Below, one piece after another: positions 6,142-13,972 of a stretch of 16,068 bases of DNA. Position 1 is the stretch's first letter. Every line of letters starts with the position of its first letter. Location: assembly GCA_002409995.1 (NCBI GenBank), contig DHOR01000040.1, forward strand, positions 29,571-45,638, written 5' to 3'. Source of the stretch: Hungatella sp. UBA5385. GTDB lineage: Bacteria; Bacillota; Clostridia; Lachnospirales; Lachnospiraceae. The position numbers were made by a program, and so were the translations under genes. The notes beneath the pieces are model-generated. The model was given only the letters and a program-made list of their open reading frames with translations. It did not search any database and was not told where the DNA came from.

Positions 6142-6633
6142 ATGAAAGAAAAAGTGCTTAAATTATTAGAAGGAAAAACAGTTCATAGCATAGGAAGAAC
6201 AGGGAGTATGTTGTGGATTGGTTTTGGTCAGCAGATATGGGTGAAGGATCATGAGGAAAATTTAATAGAAAAACCACAAATTGAACTGAATCTTCAATGC
6301 CCATGGAGAATACGAAAGAATAATAATATCCTATTGGCATCAAACGATATTTTTGAACCAAATACAAAAATTAAAAAAGGAGAAGTATTTAACTGGGAAG
6401 AAAAAGGGACCAGCTGTTTTGATACAAAGATAGAAGAATTAGATTTAAATCGATCTAATATGAAAGTCACTCAAGTAAAGATAAGTAAAACAGAGGAAAT
6501 AAAAATTTACTTATCAGAAGGAAATCTGTTAGAAACTTTTATTGATACATCAACAGGCATCGAATGTTGGAGAATAATTGATTGGGGTATTTCTGGTAAA
6601 TCAATTATAAGTCCTGGATTAAGAGAAGAGTAA
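6142..6633 (+). CDS. Hypothetical protein, orphan between the two vitamin modules
   Basis: A 163-residue soluble protein without signal peptide or membrane segment. Segments such as KTVHSIGRTGSMLWIGFG (13-30), LNLQCPWRI, ILLASNDIFEP and ETFIDTSTGIECWRI resemble a family of small uncharacterised Firmicute proteins, but I can assign no function. The mixed beta-rich pattern with conserved Trp (CPWRI, ECWRI) recalls small standalone proteins sometimes found as immunity-like or accessory genes; that is a guess. AAGGAG at 6125-6130 lies 11 bases before the ATG, slightly long. It is monocistronic: the riboswitch promoter upstream points away and a terminator follows the stop. Its codon use is more A-rich (many AAA, ATA, GAA) than that of the neighbouring transporter and hydrolase genes, so horizontal acquisition is possible. 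Confidence 0.6.
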   Translation: MKEKVLKLLEGKTVHSIGRTGSMLWIGFGQQIWVKDHEENLIEKPQIELNLQCPWRIRKNNNILLASNDIFEPNTKIKKGEVFNWEEKGTSCFDTKIEELDLNRSNMKVTQVKISKTEEIKIYLSEGNLLETFIDTSTGIECWRIIDWGISGKSIISPGLREE

Positions 6634-6672
6634 GGTATAAAGGTTGGAGTCAAACATTATTTCGCTTATAAA

Positions 6673-6710
6673 GCAAAAGGCCGCCAGGAGAATTCTCCCG
6701 ACGGTTTTTT
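6673..6710. terminator. Bidirectional terminator between the orphan gene and the P1 peptidase gene
   Basis: The dyad at 6681-6704 centres on GGAGAATTCTCC with CCG/CGG ends. On the minus strand it is an 11-bp helix with two G-U pairs followed by CCTTTTGCTTT. On the plus strand it carries two mismatches but is followed by six T (6705-6710). It serves both convergent genes, with the better helix for the minus-strand one. Confidence 0.8.
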
Positions 6711-6747
6711 CTTACATTAAAGACATTATAATATTACAAAATTTCAT

Positions 6748-7722
6748 TTATAAAAAATCCTTTGCGCATTTTAATCCATACATGCTCTCAACAGATAAAA
6801 CAGCTCTGTTTACAGCCTCTGCCATCACCTGCACGCCAATGGTTCCCACCACGTCCAAATCAGCCTGTACCTGACCTACAGACATACCGTAGATACTGTC
6901 TCCATCTGCAGTAGTGTGAAGGGGGCGAATGGTTCTTGCATATCCGTTATGTGCCATAGAAGCAATCTTTTTCATCTGGATTTTATCGAATTTTCCGTTG
7001 GTGATCACAGCCCCTATGGTGGTGTTTCCGGTAAATAGATTTTGCAGGGAGGCATAAGAACGGTAAAATTCCTCTTCTGTATCAAGGAAACCTGTTTTCT
7101 CTCTGTTTAGTAATCCTGCAAGTTTTTTGCCTGTGTGTACATCATAGATATCCCCTACAGCATTGACTGCTACAATAGCTCCAACCTTTAAGTCCCCGAT
7201 TTGCACAGCATAGCAGCCCAGACCGGATTTCATCATCCTATCGCTGCCATGAAACTTACCAACAGTAGCCCCTGTTCCTGCACCGATATTACCGGAGTCA
7301 CTACGACTGTTTTCAGCATCCAGACAGGCCTCATATGCCATAGCAGCATCAGGACGCACCTTATGATTAACCAGCTGCAGATCGAATAAGCAGGAGGCAC
7401 ACACGATGGGAACCACAGTCATGCCCACAGGAAATCCAACATTTTTCTCTTCCAGATATTTCATGACTCCTCCGGCGGCATCAAGGCCAAATGCACTTCC
7501 GCCGGAAAGGAGTAGCCCATGGATTCCATTGTTTGCTGCTACGGGGTCTAAAAGCTGTGACTCCCGGGAGGCTGGACCGCCGCCGCGTACATCGAGTCCT
7601 GTTGGAGCACCCTGATCACACATTATAACAGTGCAGCCGGTTGCATTTTCATAGTCTTGGGCATGTCCGATCCTTATGTTTTCGATTACAGAGATTGGTA
7701 TTTCTTTTAAAAGTGAATTCAT
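6748..7722 (-). CDS. P1-family (S58) self-cleaving aminopeptidase, DmpA/BapA-like
   Basis: A 324-residue member of the DmpA / beta-aminopeptidase / NylC family of N-terminal nucleophile hydrolases. Seen are the N-terminal DVRGGGPASRE (44-54), LLLSGGSAFGLDAAGGVM (70-87), the GNIGAGTGATVGK loop (144-156) and GNTTIGAVITN (232-242). In the family the chain is cut autocatalytically just before the nucleophile; by comparison with NylC this should be Asn233|Thr234, freeing Thr234 as catalytic residue and giving roughly 25 and 10 kDa subunits. Family members release N-terminal amino acids, including D- and beta-amino acids, or hydrolyse amides of unusual oligomers; they do not cut ordinary proteins. 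No signal peptide is seen, so it is cytoplasmic. It is divergent from an ECF S component gene. A weak AGAGGAT precedes the ATG by about eight bases. The natural substrate is unknown. Confidence 0.85.
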   Translation of the reverse strand: MNSLLKEIPISVIENIRIGHAQDYENATGCTVIMCDQGAPTGLDVRGGGPASRESQLLDPVAANNGIHGLLLSGGSAFGLDAAGGVMKYLEEKNVGFPVGMTVVPIVCASCLFDLQLVNHKVRPDAAMAYEACLDAENSRSDSGNIGAGTGATVGKFHGSDRMMKSGLGCYAVQIGDLKVGAIVAVNAVGDIYDVHTGKKLAGLLNREKTGFLDTEEEFYRSYASLQNLFTGNTTIGAVITNGKFDKIQMKKIASMAHNGYARTIRPLHTTADGDSIYGMSVGQVQADLDVVGTIGVQVMAEAVNRAVLSVESMYGLKCAKDFL

Positions 7723-7793
7723 AAATTTATCCTCTTTCAGCTCTCATTTATTTCCCTTAATCATAACATATGACACTGATCAAATCCATAAAT

Positions 7794-7822
7794 TTGAAGA
7801 TATGGACAAGAATTCTTATTTA
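7794..7822 (+). promoter_or_regulatory. Possible promoter of the second ECF S component
   Basis: TTGAAG (7794-7799), 17 bases, TATTTA (7817-7822). The rest of the 269-base divergent region shows short hairpins (GATAAA/TTTATC at about 7858-7885, CCTGG/CCAGG just after) that match no riboswitch class I recognise. About 160 bases of leader would precede the start codon. Confidence 0.4.
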
Positions 7823-7991
7823 AGAGGTGGTAAATAAACAGAAAAAATGATATGATAGATAAACTTTCTGATATGCTGCTTTATCTGCGCCGGCCTGGAT
7901 ATATAACAAATACCAGGACCACAATGTGATGATAATGAAAGCTTTGATGAAAGTGACAAAAAATTTCATATAGGAAAGGAAAAGACCGTAA

Positions 7992-8591
7992 ATGAAGAAA
8001 GACAATCATTCAACAACAACGGAATTCGTTCAGCTGGCACTTTTGGTTGCAATTATCTTGATCATGGCTTTTACCCCAATCGGTTATATCAAAACCCTTG
8101 GTCTGGAAATCACGCTAATCGTAGTTCCGGTAGCCGTGGGAGCAGTAGCTCTCGGACCCAAAGGAGGAGCGGTGTTAGGAGCCATTTTTGGTATTACCAG
8201 CTTTATTCAAAGTTTTACAACCCCATTTGGAGCTATGATGCTGGGGATTAATCCTGTAGGTACATTTATTACCTGCGTAGCTGCCCGCGTATTGGTGGGT
8301 TTATTCACTGGATTGATTTACAAAGCATTAAGGAAAAAAACCGGACAAAATTTATCCATTTATCTGGCAAGTCTTAGTTGTCCACTTTTAAACACTGTGC
8401 TTTTCATGAGCTTCCTGATACTGTTCTTTTATCAAACTGATTACATTCAGGGAATCGTTACAGTTTTGGGGGCCGCGAATCCATTTGTATTTGTGATATT
8501 GTTTGTAGGAATCAATGGATTAGTTGAAGCAACGGCCTGCTTTGTGGTTGGAAGTGCTATTTTAAAGGTTTTATTACATATTAAACGATAG
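7992..8591 (+). CDS. ECF transporter S component, pantothenate (PanT)-like
   Basis: A 199-residue membrane protein with about six hydrophobic segments. TPIGYIKTLGLEITLIVVPVAVGA (26-49), ALGPKGGAVLGAIFGITSF (53-71) and INPVGTFITCVAARVLVGLFTGLIY (85-109) are features of ECF S components of the PF12822 type. Sequences with the early GYIK-LGLEIT motif are commonly annotated as pantothenate transporters (PanT), but S-component annotation by similarity is unreliable and another water-soluble vitamin is possible. S components bind the vitamin in the membrane and dock on a shared EcfA/A'/T module, not encoded here. The AGGAAAGGAAAAG region precedes the ATG. Monocistronic, followed by two terminators. 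It is divergent from the P1 peptidase gene. No known riboswitch was recognised in its leader. Confidence 0.7.
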   Translation: MKKDNHSTTTEFVQLALLVAIILIMAFTPIGYIKTLGLEITLIVVPVAVGAVALGPKGGAVLGAIFGITSFIQSFTTPFGAMMLGINPVGTFITCVAARVLVGLFTGLIYKALRKKTGQNLSIYLASLSCPLLNTVLFMSFLILFFYQTDYIQGIVTVLGAANPFVFVILFVGINGLVEATACFVVGSAILKVLLHIKR

Positions 8592-8631
8592 ATAAGAATT
8601 GATGGGAGACGTTTCCCTTTATGTGACAGGT

Positions 8632-8674
8632 AATCCCTGAACGTACCGGAAGTATGGTGCCTTCAGGGATTTTT
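8632..8674 (+). terminator. Terminator after the second S component
   Basis: AATCCCTGAA (8632-8641) pairs with TTCAGGGATT (8662-8671), extended by an inner GTACC/GGTGC helix (one G-U), and is followed by TTTTG. Confidence 0.85.
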
Positions 8675-8684
8675 GCTCCATCTC

Positions 8685-8713
8685 AAAAAGGACTCTTCAG
8701 TGAGTTCTTTTTT
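8685..8713 (+). terminator. Second, tandem terminator
   Basis: AAAAAGGACTC (8685-8695) and GAGTTCTTTTT (8702-8712) form an 11-bp helix with one G-U and a six-base loop, followed by a T run. Its flanking A run makes it usable in both directions. It insulates the kinase operon from the S component gene. Confidence 0.8.
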
Positions 8714-8760
8714 AAGTTTAAGTTTTCTCCCGATGATTTTTTCTTTATATCTGTAAATTC

Positions 8761-8790
8761 TTGCGAATTCATATAAAACTAAAGTATAAT
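8761..8790 (+). promoter_or_regulatory. Promoter of the sensor kinase / response regulator operon
   Basis: TTGCGA (8761-8766), an 18-base spacer and a perfect TATAAT (8785-8790), giving a leader of about 40 bases to the kinase start. Confidence 0.7.
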
Positions 8791-8837
8791 GTCAACAGAA
8801 TGATTTTGCTTATAAGCGAATACTGTGGAGGTATGTG

Positions 8838-10676
8838 ATGAAAGGGCTGTGGAGGAAAGGATTAAGTAAGATAAAGAAATTTTCTGTCAGGACATTTCTT
8901 CTGATTCTGATCTGTGTTGTTATGCCTCTGACCGGTGTATGCATATATATCCGGATGAGCATGGAGGATTTTATCCAGAACAAACTCAGTGAGAACGTGA
9001 TTCAAAATATCGCCAGAGGGGAACGCAATATCTCAGATGCATTACAAAGTATAGCAGCTTTGACCAATGCATTTGTGTATGATGATGAACTGCAGGAACG
9101 AATTATGAATCCATCGATTACGGAGTATGATAATGCCAGATATTTCGACCAGATAATAAACCGGCTGTATATAAGCAATGGTTTCGATATGGTACAGGAT
9201 ACAAAGATTATTCTGTTTGATAATTATGACAGGGTATATTCCAACTGGAGCATGAATTATGAAAATTATGATTTCCTTTTGGAGCATGACTGGGTAAAAA
9301 GCAGTATGGAAAAAAAGGGACATGTTGTATGGTCCATGTTTAGCCCGGCATATATCAAAGGAGAGGAAACAACCTATATTTCCATGGCAAAAGCATTTCT
9401 TCAGGATAAGACGGAGGGAGAAGTCATTGGAACCATCATCATCAGTATTGGTCAGCAGAAGTTTAGCGATATTCTGATGGAATATGCCTATGAAGGTGAC
9501 ATGGCATACGTGTGCACTGAGGACGGAATGGTTCTGCTTGAAAAAGACAGCGATCAACTGGTCAGTGAGGAGACATTAAATGATGTATATTCCCAGGTCA
9601 GGGGAGATGCCAGCGGAAGTCTGAAATGTAAGGTTGGAGGGAAAAATTATCTGGTCAGTTTTTACACTATACCAAAACCATGGGTCTTTAATGAACAGCA
9701 GTTGAAAGTATTTCATTTTACAGATTATCAGGAGGTTACCAATCAGGTCATGATGATCAGCAGCAGGATGAATACCATCATCGTACTTGTAATTGGTGTG
9801 CTGATTCTGATTCTTTATATATCCATAAGGATGCTGGTAAGTCCTATCGCTCTGCTTAGCAGTCAGATGCAGAATTACACGTTGGACAGTGAAATTACGG
9901 GAATTGATACGGAGAGAGCCGACGAAATCGGTCAGCTGAACCGTTCTTTTGCTCAGATGTCAGAAAACATCAAAGGCTTATTTAAAAAACTGGAAAGTGA
10001 GCATGAGGTGAAAGAACGATACCGATATGAGTCTTTGAGGGCACAGATTAATCCTCATTTTCTGTTTAACACACTGACAAGTATCAGGTGGATGGCATTG
10101 ATACGCGGGGCGGATAATATCGTGGATGCAATTGATGCCCTGGCTCATATGCTGAAATACAGCATGAGCAGGGATAATAGTCTGGTGACCATTGGGGAAG
10201 AGGTGGACAATATCAGAAATTATCTGTACATTCAGAACTGCCGTTATGGGAACCATTGTAAGTTAGAGGTGGAACTGGAAGAGGATATTCTATCATTGAA
10301 GACTATGAAATTTATTCTTCAGCCTATTGTTGAAAATTCTATTATCCATGGTTATGACAAAAACAGGGAAGAAATCATTGTGCAGATTTATGGCTGGATT
10401 GAGGACGATGATTTAAACATTTACGTAGAAGATGATGGCAAAGGCATATCCAGGGAAATGATAGAGGCGTTCGAATCTGCAAAACAGTCCAGGATAAAGG
10501 AAAGCAAACTGACCGGAATTGGAATGAAAAATGTAGATGAGTGTATCAGGATTACATTTGGAAGCAAATATGGTCTTACCCTGGACAGCTTGGAAAAACA
10601 GGGAACCATCGTGAAGTTCAGGCTTCCGGTTCTGAGAGAGGAGACAATATCTGATGAAGAAAATTATGATTGTTGA
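8838..10676 (+). CDS. YesM-type sensor histidine kinase
   Basis: A 612-residue membrane kinase (positions below count from a GTG one codon upstream). Transmembrane segments lie at about 20-39 and 313-335 and frame a 270-residue extracellular sensor region typical of Cache-type domains. A HAMP linker follows (336-390, with ERADEIGQLNRSFAQM). Next is the His_kinase domain (PF06580) with LRAQINPHFLFNTLTSIRWM, phospho-acceptor His408. The HATPase domain has the N box LQPIVENSIIHG (496-507), VEDDGKGI (531-538) and GIGMKNV (561-567). Such kinases sense carbohydrates or other catabolic substrates outside the cell and phosphorylate an AraC-type partner. ATG 8838 is preferred over GTG 8835 because GGAGG (8827-8831) stands six bases before it. 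It overlaps the response regulator gene by 23 bases, implying coupled translation. All catalytic motifs are intact. The ligand cannot be predicted from sequence. Confidence 0.92.
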   Translation: MKGLWRKGLSKIKKFSVRTFLLILICVVMPLTGVCIYIRMSMEDFIQNKLSENVIQNIARGERNISDALQSIAALTNAFVYDDELQERIMNPSITEYDNARYFDQIINRLYISNGFDMVQDTKIILFDNYDRVYSNWSMNYENYDFLLEHDWVKSSMEKKGHVVWSMFSPAYIKGEETTYISMAKAFLQDKTEGEVIGTIIISIGQQKFSDILMEYAYEGDMAYVCTEDGMVLLEKDSDQLVSEETLNDVYSQVRGDASGSLKCKVGGKNYLVSFYTIPKPWVFNEQQLKVFHFTDYQEVTNQVMMISSRMNTIIVLVIGVLILILYISIRMLVSPIALLSSQMQNYTLDSEITGIDTERADEIGQLNRSFAQMSENIKGLFKKLESEHEVKERYRYESLRAQINPHFLFNTLTSIRWMALIRGADNIVDAIDALAHMLKYSMSRDNSLVTIGEEVDNIRNYLYIQNCRYGNHCKLEVELEEDILSLKTMKFILQPIVENSIIHGYDKNREEIIVQIYGWIEDDDLNIYVEDDGKGISREMIEAFESAKQSRIKESKLTGIGMKNVDECIRITFGSKYGLTLDSLEKQGTIVKFRLPVLREETISDEENYDC

Positions 10677-12273
10677 TGATGAGATTCTGGTGCGGATTGG
10701 CATCCAGTCATTGGTCAAATGGGAAGATTATGGCTATGAGATTATCTGTGATGCTTCTAATGGAGAGGAAGCGCTGGAAAAGATTGAACAATACCATCCG
10801 GATATTGTATTAACAGATTTGATGATGAGCCCTATAGATGGTTTTGAATTGATTACAAAAACAAAGGAGAAATATCCACAGATTCAGTTCATCGTCTTAA
10901 GCAGCTACAATGATTTTGATAATGTGAGAGCTGCCATGAAGCTGGGAGCATTTGATTACATATTCAAGCTGACGGTGAAGGCAGATGAACTGGTTAAAAT
11001 TCTCCAGGAGGCCAGTGCTGCGATCAAGGCAGTGGAGCCGGAATCGGATAAAGGAGAAAACAGCAGGAAGAATCTGGACGTTATTAAAAAGAAGCTGATT
11101 GGTAAGATCCTGAATTCAGAAATGGCTTTTGACCGCAGTATGGAAGAGTTGAAACAGCTTCCGTTAAATATAAATTTTGATCTGCCCTACAGAGTACTCT
11201 ATCTGAAAATAGATAATTTTCTTATTGCGCGGAAAAAAGGTGATTTCATGAACTTGGATCTTCTTTTGTTTACTATGGAAAATATACTGGAAGAATTATT
11301 TAACCGATCTTATAAAGCAGAGGTGTTTCAGGATAATGATTATGACTTCATTATAGTAATAAATGAAGATGAACTCCAAGACGGGGCGGCGTTTGTGGCA
11401 GCCATAGAGAAGGAGTTTAAAAACTTTTTGGAATATATATGGCAATATTGTGGAATTGAAGTGAGTGGTTCTTTGAGTCGGAAATTTACGGGTGTAGAAT
11501 TTTTGAAACAGGCAATCGGAGAAACCGGTGATGCACTGGAACAACGTTTCTGGGGAGAGACAGGAAGGCTGAATTACTGTAAGGCACAAAAAAGCGAAAC
11601 TGTTGCAGTGCCGGGAGAGTTCCGGATGTTTGTACTTGAGAATTTAGCGTCCAATCAGGACTGGCATGGGGTAAGATCATTTCTGGAGCAGTACCTCTCG
11701 TTCCTGGAAAATAAAAAGGGCTGGAATTCCTTAGAGGTACGTCATCTCTTGAAGAAAGTTTATCGGATTTTGTCTGTATCATTTGCTAAATGCAGAATTG
11801 ATATTGATGTTTTCGTGGATCGGAACGGGGCGGATATGGAATCTGCTGTGAATGGCTATACTTTTTATAACAGAATCAGACAATCTATGATGGAGTTGCT
11901 GGAGCAATATATCAACGAATATGAATCAGGAAGCGGAAAGGGCTGCAGAAAAGAAGTCGCTGAGGTAAAAAGCTTTATTCAGACACACTTAAAAGAAGAA
12001 TTGACGCTGCCGGAAATTGCTTCCATGGTGAATATGAGCGAAAGCCATTTTTCCCATATATTTAAAAAGGAGACTGGGATCAGCCTGGGGGAGTATATCA
12101 ATCAGGTTAGGATTGAACAGGCAAAGTATCTTCTGAAAACCAGCGATTTAAAGATTAATGAAATCGCTGATGAGGTGGGGATTTGTAATCCGAATTACTT
12201 CAGCACCCAGTTTAAACGGAGGACAGGCATGTCACCTCTGGAGTATCGGCAGGATTATTTAAACAGGATATAA
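10654..12273 (+). CDS. YesN-type response regulator with AraC DNA-binding domain
   Basis: A 539-residue cytoplasmic regulator. The receiver domain (1-120) has the acidic pair in MIVDDE (Asp8/Asp9), phospho-acceptor Asp55 in IVLTDLMM, Ser83 in VLSSYNDF and Lys105 in YIFKLTV. A central region of about 300 residues of the kind seen in YesN proteins follows, without a motif I can name. The C-terminal 438-539 is a two-HTH AraC domain, with LTLPEIASMVNMSESHFSHIFK and the second motif INEIADEVGICNPNYFSTQFKR. GAGAGAGGAG at 10634-10643 serves as RBS inside the end of the kinase gene. It is expected to be phosphorylated by the adjacent kinase and to activate the importer genes downstream; the paired palindromes at 12296-12331 are candidate binding sites. 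It is full length with no missing key residue. Confidence 0.92.
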   Translation: MKKIMIVDDEILVRIGIQSLVKWEDYGYEIICDASNGEEALEKIEQYHPDIVLTDLMMSPIDGFELITKTKEKYPQIQFIVLSSYNDFDNVRAAMKLGAFDYIFKLTVKADELVKILQEASAAIKAVEPESDKGENSRKNLDVIKKKLIGKILNSEMAFDRSMEELKQLPLNINFDLPYRVLYLKIDNFLIARKKGDFMNLDLLLFTMENILEELFNRSYKAEVFQDNDYDFIIVINEDELQDGAAFVAAIEKEFKNFLEYIWQYCGIEVSGSLSRKFTGVEFLKQAIGETGDALEQRFWGETGRLNYCKAQKSETVAVPGEFRMFVLENLASNQDWHGVRSFLEQYLSFLENKKGWNSLEVRHLLKKVYRILSVSFAKCRIDIDVFVDRNGADMESAVNGYTFYNRIRQSMMELLEQYINEYESGSGKGCRKEVAEVKSFIQTHLKEELTLPEIASMVNMSESHFSHIFKKETGISLGEYINQVRIEQAKYLLKTSDLKINEIADEVGICNPNYFSTQFKRRTGMSPLEYRQDYLNRI

Positions 12274-12295
12274 GGAAAGCCGCAGAATATAATGG

Positions 12296-12331
12296 AAATC
12301 GCAGGATTTGAAAGAAAAATCGTAAGATTTT
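12296..12331. promoter_or_regulatory. Paired palindromes, candidate AraC-type regulator site
   Basis: AAATCgcagGATTT (12296-12309) and AAAATCgtaaGATTTT (12316-12331) are two similar dyads whose centres are 21 bp apart, about two helical turns, the geometry usual for AraC-family sites. They end just upstream of where a -35 would lie for a TATAGT at 12356-12361. Confidence 0.4.
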
Positions 12332-12355
12332 GGAGATTAATTTTCGTTGGTGTTT

Positions 12356-12361
12356 TATAGT
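12356..12361 (+). promoter_or_regulatory. Possible activator-dependent -10 of the importer genes
   Basis: TATAGT at 12356-12361 lacks a good -35 (GGAGAT at the 17-base position), as in promoters that need an activator. The dyads at 12296-12331 abut this position. This rests on arrangement only. Confidence 0.3.
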
Positions 12362-12386
12362 CTATATGAATCATGAGAATTCAAAG

Positions 12387-12430
12387 AAAAATAGCAGTCG
12401 GGTTAATTCATCTGTTCTGCTATTTTTGTT
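12387..12430 (+). terminator. Terminator between the regulator gene and the solute-binding protein gene
   Basis: AAAAATAGCAG (12387-12397) and CTGCTATTTTT (12417-12427) form a perfect 11-bp helix with a 19-base loop, followed by GTTATA. It may end the kinase/regulator transcript. If the importer promoter lies at 12356 it sits in the leader instead and would act as an attenuator. Confidence 0.75.
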
Positions 12431-12474
12431 ATATTATATTCAGTAAGTAAAACAACGATATGGAGGGGTACTAC

Positions 12475-13884
12475 ATGAAAAAGATGAAACGATTTGCATC
12501 ATTGGGAATGGCAGCTATTATGACGATGTCGGCTCTGGCCGGATGTCAGAGTGCACCCAAGGAGACACAGCCAGCTTCAGCAGAAGGGGGAAGCACCACG
12601 GCTACAACAGAAGCAGCAGCACCGGAAACAAAAAAAGAGACTGGTGGAGAGCCGGTAGTGCTGAGAATGTGGGGAGGTGTTCCGGCAGAAGCCGGTCCTC
12701 AGGAAGCCTGTGATAACTTTAACGAACTATACAAGGACAAAGGAATCCAGGTGGAGTATGAGCGGTTTGTAAATGATGATACCGGAAACTTAAAGTTGGA
12801 AACAAATTTGTTGTCTGGTACCGGCGTTGATTTGTACATGACTTATACACCTTCTGTGCTGACTAAAAGAGCAGAGGGCAATATGGCACTAGATTTAACA
12901 GAACTGATTGAGAGAGATGGATTTGAACTGACCCAGTACTTTGGTTCCATGGCAGAGTCATTTTATATCAATGGTCTCCCTTATTCTATTCCTACCAAGC
13001 TTGACCAGTATGGAATCGTACTGAATAAGGATATGTTTGATGCAGCAGGCATTGAGGTGCCCACAGAGTGGACTTATGATGAGTTCCGTGAAATCGCAAA
13101 GAAACTGACTCATGGAGAAGGACAGGATAAAGTTTATGGAATGTTCTGGAATTCACAGCAGGATTTGTGTTATCTGTTTGATTATCTGGTGGCTCAGACC
13201 AATGGCGGTGATCCGCTGTATGTAAGTGAGACAGAGTCAAGCTTTGCTGATCCGGTAGTGTTAAAATCAGTAGAGCTGCTGAATAATATGATGAATGTGG
13301 ATAAAACCTCTCCCACCCATACGGATTCCGTTACGCAGAAATTGTCTCAGGAAGGTATGTTCCTGACCGGTAAATCAGCAATGACCGTAGGACCATGGAT
13401 GGTTAGAAGCATTAAAGATACAGCTAATTATCCTCATGACTTTATGACAGCATTTGCTCCATATCCGGTTGTGGAAGAAGGCCAGAGAAACTTTACCCAG
13501 GGTGGTTACGGTGATCATCTGTGTATTAATCCAAAATCCCAGAACGTGGATGCTGCATGGGAATTTGCAAAATGGTATGCAACTGAAGGTATGCTCCCGG
13601 TAGTAGCGGGCGGACGTGTTCCTGCTTCCAACACCTATGAGGCATCTGAGGTAACAGAGGCATTTGTAAAAGGGGCAGAGGAGTATCTGGATTTGGAATC
13701 CACACAGAGAGTATTGATTACACCTGCTGATAATTATGCAGTTCCATCCATTACCAAACGAATCGCAGAAGTAAAGAAAGTAGCAGTTGAAGAGCTGGAA
13801 ACTATCTTTATCGGCCAGCAGAGCGTGGAAGAAGGTATGGCAAAAGCCAAGACCAGAGCAGATGAAATATTAAATAAAGAATAA
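12475..13884 (+). CDS. ABC transporter solute-binding lipoprotein (family 1, sugar type)
   Basis: A 469-residue extracellular binding protein. A lysine-rich signal peptide ends in the lipobox SALAGC, so Cys24 should be lipidated. A low-complexity linker rich in Ala/Thr/Glu follows to about residue 60. The mature fold begins VVLRMWGGVPAEAGPQEA and shows typical family 1 segments: GTGVDLYMTY, MALDLTELIERDGFE, a G-(L)-PYSIPTKLDQYGIVLNKD hinge segment, GKSAMTVGPWM, and AWEFAKWYATEGM near the end. It captures a carbohydrate or related solute and delivers it to the two permeases downstream. ATG 12475 follows GGAGGGG (12462-12468) by six bases. An in-frame ATG at 12460 overlaps that RBS and would spoil the signal peptide. 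Separated from the permease genes by a hairpin, as in many binding-protein operons. The ligand is unknown. Confidence 0.92.
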   Translation: MKKMKRFASLGMAAIMTMSALAGCQSAPKETQPASAEGGSTTATTEAAAPETKKETGGEPVVLRMWGGVPAEAGPQEACDNFNELYKDKGIQVEYERFVNDDTGNLKLETNLLSGTGVDLYMTYTPSVLTKRAEGNMALDLTELIERDGFELTQYFGSMAESFYINGLPYSIPTKLDQYGIVLNKDMFDAAGIEVPTEWTYDEFREIAKKLTHGEGQDKVYGMFWNSQQDLCYLFDYLVAQTNGGDPLYVSETESSFADPVVLKSVELLNNMMNVDKTSPTHTDSVTQKLSQEGMFLTGKSAMTVGPWMVRSIKDTANYPHDFMTAFAPYPVVEEGQRNFTQGGYGDHLCINPKSQNVDAAWEFAKWYATEGMLPVVAGGRVPASNTYEASEVTEAFVKGAEEYLDLESTQRVLITPADNYAVPSITKRIAEVKKVAVEELETIFIGQQSVEEGMAKAKTRADEILNKE

Positions 13885-13898
13885 ACTGGTTACAAGGG

Positions 13899-13937
13899 CC
13901 TCCGGCACTCTTGTGAGTACCGGAGGTGTTTTATATC
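13899..13937 (+). terminator. Intercistronic hairpin between binding protein and permease genes
   Basis: CCTCCGGCACTC (13899-13910) pairs with GAGTACCGGAGG (13915-13926) with one mismatch and a TTGT loop, followed by TGTTTTATATC. Partial termination or mRNA stabilisation here would give more binding protein than permease. Confidence 0.75.
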
Positions 13938-13972
13938 TTAAATTCAGTAAAATTTGATCAGGAGGCGCAAAA

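Noticed and set aside
7823..7991. TPP, THF or other vitamin riboswitch in the leader of the second S component
   Set aside because: None of the conserved blocks of these classes could be found; only weak short hairpins are present.
9042..9557. 171-codon minus-strand frame inside the kinase gene
   Set aside because: It is antisense to an intact, well-recognised histidine kinase and shows no family motif or RBS.
12460..12474. Upstream ATG of the solute-binding protein
   Set aside because: It overlaps the GGAGGGG ribosome site and would place five non-basic residues ahead of a clean lipoprotein signal peptide.
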